DNA from: Bondarzewia mesenterica
Taxonomy: Eukaryota > Basidiomycota > Agaricomycetes > Russulales > Bondarzewiaceae
DNA length: 25,797 nt
NCBI GenBank assembly: GCA_004802705.1
Contig: SGPL01000473.1
Coordinates: 1-25,797, forward strand
Reading direction: 5' to 3'
Shown here: positions 21,522 through 25,797 of the stretch, in pieces
How positions within the stretch are numbered: the stretch's first letter is position 1
Layout: the number at the start of each line of letters is the position of its first letter
Notes under the pieces: generated by a model
What the model was told of the DNA's origin: nothing
Databases searched by the model: none
The model's input: only the letters and a program-made list of their open reading frames with translations
Translations under genes and position numbers: made by a program

Positions 21522-22965
21522 ATGCCAATCAGAGTCGGATACGGTACGATTTTGTTCAACTCGAAAGTCAAAGTCCGCCTGAACGCGCGATACCGCAGTG
21601 CGCGAGCACTTCTCCTCTCCCCTTTTGCAGTACGCCGAAGCCGACCAAGGCAACACTTTCACTCTTGTCGAGTGCCCGAGTACGCACGCCATCTCGAAGA
21701 CCTTCCCACGAGATATTCATGATGCTTGTCGTCGCTCGTGCATATAGGCGGTACAGGGCAGCTGATTGCGCGCCTTACTGACGACGAGATTGATGTAGCG
21801 ATGTGGGGATACCACCTTTTGTCTGTAACTGCCACTAACACCAATATGCATACACAGTGCTCTCACCGATCCGCTTATCTCTGGGATCGCGAAGGGATCC
21901 AAAGCATACAAGCTTGTAGGGAGCTATGTCAACACACCACTTAACTGGTGCATCCTCCCTTCAGCTGGCTTAACAATCCACCTTACTGAGCCTTGACATT
22001 CGTTGAATCCTCTTGTTAGGGCAGTTATTACAGGGAAGGAGACGAAATTTAACTCAATCGCGGATCTGGAGGGAACGTCAATTGGCATCTCGCGCCCTGG
22101 CAGCGGCAGCCAAACAATGGCGTACGTGATGGCGCTGCAACAAGGATGGAACACGGATAACCTACAGTTCAAAGGTGTGTCTAGCGACTGCGATTTCCAT
22201 ATCTCCCTGAAGAATCGGATTCATCTTGGGCGATACTGACATGTACGGTCCTCACCAGTGAACAACGACATCCATGGCCTGATTGATTCGGTCAATGACG
22301 GCTCGACGAGCGCGTTTATGTGGGAATGGTTCACCACGAAACCGTATGCCGACGCTGGCAAAGTGCGCTTCGTGAGTCCCCCGCATTTCATCGCAGCCGC
22401 ACCCGTATTAAGATCCTTCCCTTCGCTAGATCGGATCGGTCCCTACACCCTGGCCGTCCTGGCTGATCGCCGCTCATCCCTCGCCCGACCGTGCCCCGCC
22501 AGAGGCGTTGCGCACCTTCCTGCACACCCTCTCGACCTACGTTCGCGCGTTCGATGCGCCTGCGGCCCGCGAAACCTCCGACGTCGCCTTCATCCAGGAA
22601 AAATTCGGTTACCCGGAGGCAGACATCAAGGTCGCCCATCTTCACGCGCTCTACCCCTTTTATTTTCTTGACTTTCAACTCGTCCACGTTTCCCGCATGC
22701 TGACCGTGATGCCCCACAGGCATGGCTCAGCACCGTCGCCTATCCGTCCGATTGCGCGGCGCTCCCGAAAAAAAGTCTTGTCCGATACACTCGAGTAAGC
22801 GCCCGACCTTCCCTGCCCGCTTCCTCATGCAAAATTACGCGCACGACTGACCCTTGACACCTCACATGTAGGGTGCTCGAGAAGGCCGGCGTTATTAAGG
22901 CACCGCAGGGCGGTCAGTTCGATGTACGCGACTTCGTTGACAGCGGCGTCGTTTCCTTGATATGA
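21522..22965 (+). CDS. Fungal periplasmic-binding-protein-like (PBP2, Ca3427-like) protein; +1 frame break in an A7 run
   Basis: Related to the substrate-binding proteins of bacterial nitrate/sulfonate/thiamine-precursor ABC transporters (type 2 periplasmic binding fold), in the fungal branch named after Candida Ca3427; its role and ligand are not known. Nine exons (21522-21543, 21599-21679, 21748-21802, 21858-21947, 22020-22174, 22259-22371, 22430-22630, 22720-22794, 22872-22965) give about 294 residues: MPIRVGYVREHFSSPLLQYA, FTLVECPSGTGQLI, LTDDEIDVAIALTDPLISGI, SRPGSGSQTMAYVMALQQGW, NNDIHGLIDSVNDG, FMWEWFTTKPYADAG, IGSVPTPWPSWLIAAHPS, KAWLSTVAYPSDCAALP, EVLEKAGVIKAPQGGQFD. There is no signal peptide, so it should be cytosolic. 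Exon 8 is one base too long: after CCG there are seven A (22768-22774), and with six the frame runs on as KKVLSDTLEVLEKAG. As printed, the last 40 residues are lost. Confidence 0.85.
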
Positions 22966-23879
22966 GTTAACTCAACCTCGTGTGGGGAAGGAGGAAAGGA
23001 AGATGACAATTTGGAGAGCATGATACCGCGAATGCGTGTTTTTCACGCGTATGTAGCATTGTTTGTAAAGCGACATAAGTGTAACATGTGTATAGGGCAC
23101 AACAGCCCGCTTCGAACTCGTAAGTGATCCGCATTACTTCAAGTCATATTTAAATGGTCCTGGCAAGTACAAGCTAAGTAGCATCTCTACGCACACATAT
23201 ATCCGGAAGGAAGGATCCTCGGTGCGCTTCGATGATCGACGGTATTTACAAATACTTTTTATGAAGAAGGAACGAGCGGTGAGATCTTGAGAGTTCGAAT
23301 TGGTTGTACAACACATACTACTGTAGATGTAAGTGCGGTTGTACAAGCTAGCAGCGCCGAACGGGGTGCAGGGATGGCATGGTTGCCGTGGTCGTCGGTG
23401 AAACATCCGATCGTGAGGTGTCGAGGGAGAGGCGTGATGTACGATGAATCCTAAGTAATAATAAAAAATGAGAAAGCGTAAATAACAAGTCCACGCGCAG
23501 ATCCATCGGATACATGAGTACGTATAGTGTAAGTGCGGCATGCGCGCATGCAAACTACGTGTCCTGTTTATCGAGTAAGGTAGGATTCCGTAGACGTGAA
23601 GTCAAATAAAAAGCGTTCGAGCAATGCACGACGGGAAGAGGGAAGAATAAAAGAATAAGTAGGTTAGTTAGGAGAGCGAATGCGAAAATTCAAGAAGATG
23701 GGTGCTCCACATAAACTGTGCGTGCGGTAATAGGATGCGTCCGTACATGAGGCGGCGGTCCGGGGCTGTCGAGCGCGGGCTGATGTACAATTAGTGGAGG
23801 GTCCTACAGGCAATATACATTTATGTAAATAAAGTGAGTGTCTCCCACGCAAATTTTTCTGTGCCAGAGAGATCATAGA
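22966..23879. other. Intergenic region between two convergent genes
   Basis: About 915 bp between the stops of the PBP2 gene (+) and the F-box-like gene (-). An open frame of 139 codons on the minus strand (23134-23553) is rich in Cys, Tyr and His without any motif and is taken as chance coding in 3' flanking sequence. Nothing else was recognised. Confidence 0.45.
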
Positions 23880-25797
23880 CTAGGCGATATCGATGAATCC
23901 GGATGTGTAAGCGGAGCGGCCGTCATGACTGTGGTGAACGATGACTTCGGCTGTCGGAGCCGGTAGATGGAGGAACATGCATCAGAAGCCTATAAGATGA
24001 TTCTGTTTAAGTATCATCAGTGTGGAGAGGGGAAGGAAGACACGCACCTCAACCAGATACTGGAGCCGTTGCTCTTCTCAATGACAAGCTCCCAATCGCG
24101 CTCAGCGCTCGGATCTCCGCTAAGCGCATCCAACAAGCTCTGCTTCCCCTCCTTGGTGCCTTCGCCCTCGAGCACCCACTCGCCCTGCCACCCCTCGCCG
24201 AGCCCGAGCCGCTCGCGCGCAGGCAATCTCGCGAGCCACATGTATTTCTTTGCCAGTGCATAGCCCGCAGGCGAGTGGGGGCTGCGCACTTGGACCGGAC
24301 GGTGTGCCATCGAGAGCTGCGGAATGGCGTGGGGGAGACGCAATCTGAACGTCGGGTTGACCGGGGGAGGGATTATGTGTGCGTAATACAGCGGCGAAGG
24401 GAGCGTGAGGGGATCCGCGAGCGCCGGCGGAGAGGGGGGAGTGTAGGCAATCAGTCCTTCACCGTCGTATAGCAGCCATATATGTCGGCCGGCTGCTGCT
24501 AGTTCCGATGAGACGTCACTGCTGGAACTTGAGCCTGCCTCTTCGGGTGGAAGGAAGCCAAAGTTGCAGATGATATCGCCCGTAGAGAGATGTTCCCATA
24601 AACCTGCTTCGATCAACTGCTCCTCGCATGCCGCGATTGCACTCTCATCCAGTTCTGTACATGGATGGAACACGCGCAAGATTGGGGCGCGGACGCGTGA
24701 GATCGCATTTCGGATGTCGTGAGGGGAGGATATAAGCGGTGGAGGCCGGCCTTCCGACGCGCGCAAAGACGGGGAGGAGCTGTGACTGAGAGAGGATTGG
24801 CTTGAGCGCGATTCCGATGCGAATCGCCGCTGTGGGAGCCTGAACAACCTCCCCTCATCATCCGATGCCGTCCCTTCACCGGATGCAGCCACCACCCGAC
24901 GCCAGCCGCGCCATGAGTCCGCGTAGAGTCGCAAGGACAACGGATCGGCGGAAGGCGGTGGAGGGGGGGATCTTGGGCCCACCCAACATGGAGAAACGGC
25001 GAGGGGGACGTCCGTATGCAGAGATGAGCGTGCGACGCTTGTGCCTCTCCGGTGTAGGCTCCGTCGTAGGGGTCACCTTACCGAAATATGAGAGCGGAGC
25101 GGGGAACACGAGCTCACGCACGTTTGGTGCCGGTCGGTGCCGCTGCCGTGTGTCTTCCGGCTCTTCGGGAAATGGGAGGGTCGAGCTGTGGATGAGAGAC
25201 TGGAGGAGGAGGACCAACCGGGAATGTGCCTGACACAGGGCAAGATATCGTTCTGTCCTGGCCTCGTGCTCAGGGGACAAGTAGGAGGCGGAGAGGGCGG
25301 AGAGGGCGTGCATAGGGTACTTGTGCAAGGAAAGTCGTTGTGAAGCCACTGAGGAGTGAGATCAACTCTGCGACGCGCGGAGGAAATGCAGCACTCGAAG
25401 ACTTACTGAACAGCTCCAGGTCTCGGAATGAGACCTGGACCTCGCGGTAGTTTCGTAAATCGGCATAGCTCAGGCAGTAACGGTAGCCAGGCACGAAGTA
25501 GGCGAGGACAATGTCTCTCAGCTCCGGAGAGAAAAATATGTGTCTGTACTCGCTGGACGCGCGGACGAGAGACTGAAAGTCATACCAAGATGTATACCGG
25601 AGGATGTGGGAGAGCGTTCGGGGATTGCGCAGGACGTGAGTAAGGGTGGTACGAGGACGCGCTGATATAACGGCGGAGGGAAGATGCGATCTTGTCGCGG
25701 GATGCAACGATGCAGCGCGCTGCTTGGTAGGTGTGAACGCGGGTTTTTGAATGGAGGAAGGGAGGGAGGGGTTATGGTCAGTAGAGGGGGTGGTGAG
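23880..25797 (-). CDS. F-box-like protein of unknown function, 5' end outside window; frame broken at a G7 run
   Basis: No start codon is convincing before the right edge and the frame stays open to it, so the gene is partial. Exon 1 (to 25407) codes an F-box-like N-terminus: NPRTLSHILRYTSWYDFQSL, ASSEYRHIFFSPELRDIVLAYF. After a 58-bp intron (25406-25349), exon 2 codes RYLALCQAHSRLVLLLQSLI, VRELVFPAPLSYFGK and RPPRRFSMLGGPKIPP. The frame then must shift by one at seven G (24963-24969, C7 on the coding strand) to continue as PPPSADPLSLRLYADSWRGW, Ser-rich linker, RVFHPCTELDESAIAACEEQ, GLWEHLSTGDIICNFGFLPP, HIWLLYDGEGLIAY and YMWLARLPARERLG. A last intron (24047-23990) leads to a final exon whose natural-looking frame (FLHLPAPTAEVIVHHSHDGR..., stop at 23880-23882) again differs by one from the spliced frame; otherwise the stop is at 23923-23925. 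F-box proteins recruit substrates to SCF ubiquitin ligases; that role is inferred only from the N-terminus. Confidence 0.68.

Noticed and set aside
23134..23553. 139-codon minus-strand open frame as a gene
   Set aside because: Composition is unlike the other proteins, no motif or splice pattern is present, and it lies in the 3' flank of the F-box-like gene.

Overview
The window is nuclear DNA from a filamentous fungus, most probably a basidiomycete of the Agaricomycetes type. Genes are dense on both strands and cut by many short introns (about 48-97 bp, most 50-70 bp). Coding regions were built by joining exons at GT-AG (rarely GC-AG) junctions that keep frame and restore recognised protein families. 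No expression data or searches were available, so exon edges are inferences. No mobile element, CRISPR array or biosynthetic cluster is visible.

Layout, left to right. (1) The 3' end of a + strand gene with a charged tail, 1-200. (2) A zinc alcohol dehydrogenase of the cinnamyl-alcohol/ADH6 type, -, 453-2040, followed by about 2.3 kb without a recognisable gene. (3) Complex I subunit NDUFB8, -, 4301-4895, divergent from (4) a SAM-dependent methyltransferase, +, 5344-7345. (5) A PA2G4/EBP1/Cdb4-like protein, +, 7779-9433, tail to tail with (6) the KEOPS subunit Pcc1, -, 9572-9971. (7) An APH-like kinase gene, +, 10609-12355, broken by an in-frame TGA. (8) A secreted, Ser-rich, probably GPI-anchored Kre9/Knh1-like wall protein, -, 13341-14273. 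(9) A 19-exon citrate synthase, -, 14632-17175, ending in a peroxisomal AKL signal. (10) An intron-containing tRNA-Arg(UCG), +, 17402-17483. (11) Proteasome ATPase Rpt2, -, 17684-19322, sharing a 186-bp bidirectional promoter region with (12) the Golgi membrane protein Yip4/YIPF6, +, 19509-20812. (13) A fungal PBP2 (Ca3427-like) protein, +, 21522-22965. (14) An F-box-like protein, -, 23880 to beyond the right edge.

These are mostly unrelated housekeeping genes (respiration, peroxisomal carbon metabolism, proteasome, tRNA modification, Golgi traffic, cell wall), not one pathway. The striking features lie in gene structure. Rpt2's start codon stands alone on its own exon, and splicing builds a myristoylation signal. 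Micro-exons of 13-21 nt occur in three genes, one holding a catalytic histidine of citrate synthase. Three introns in three genes appear to be GC-AG. Three genes are out of frame by exactly +1 (citrate synthase exon 1/2, an A7 run in the PBP2 gene, a G7 run in the F-box gene), which points to consensus errors at least as much as to real mutation. The least understood products are the PBP2 protein, the methyltransferase, the F-box-like protein and the decayed APH-like kinase.
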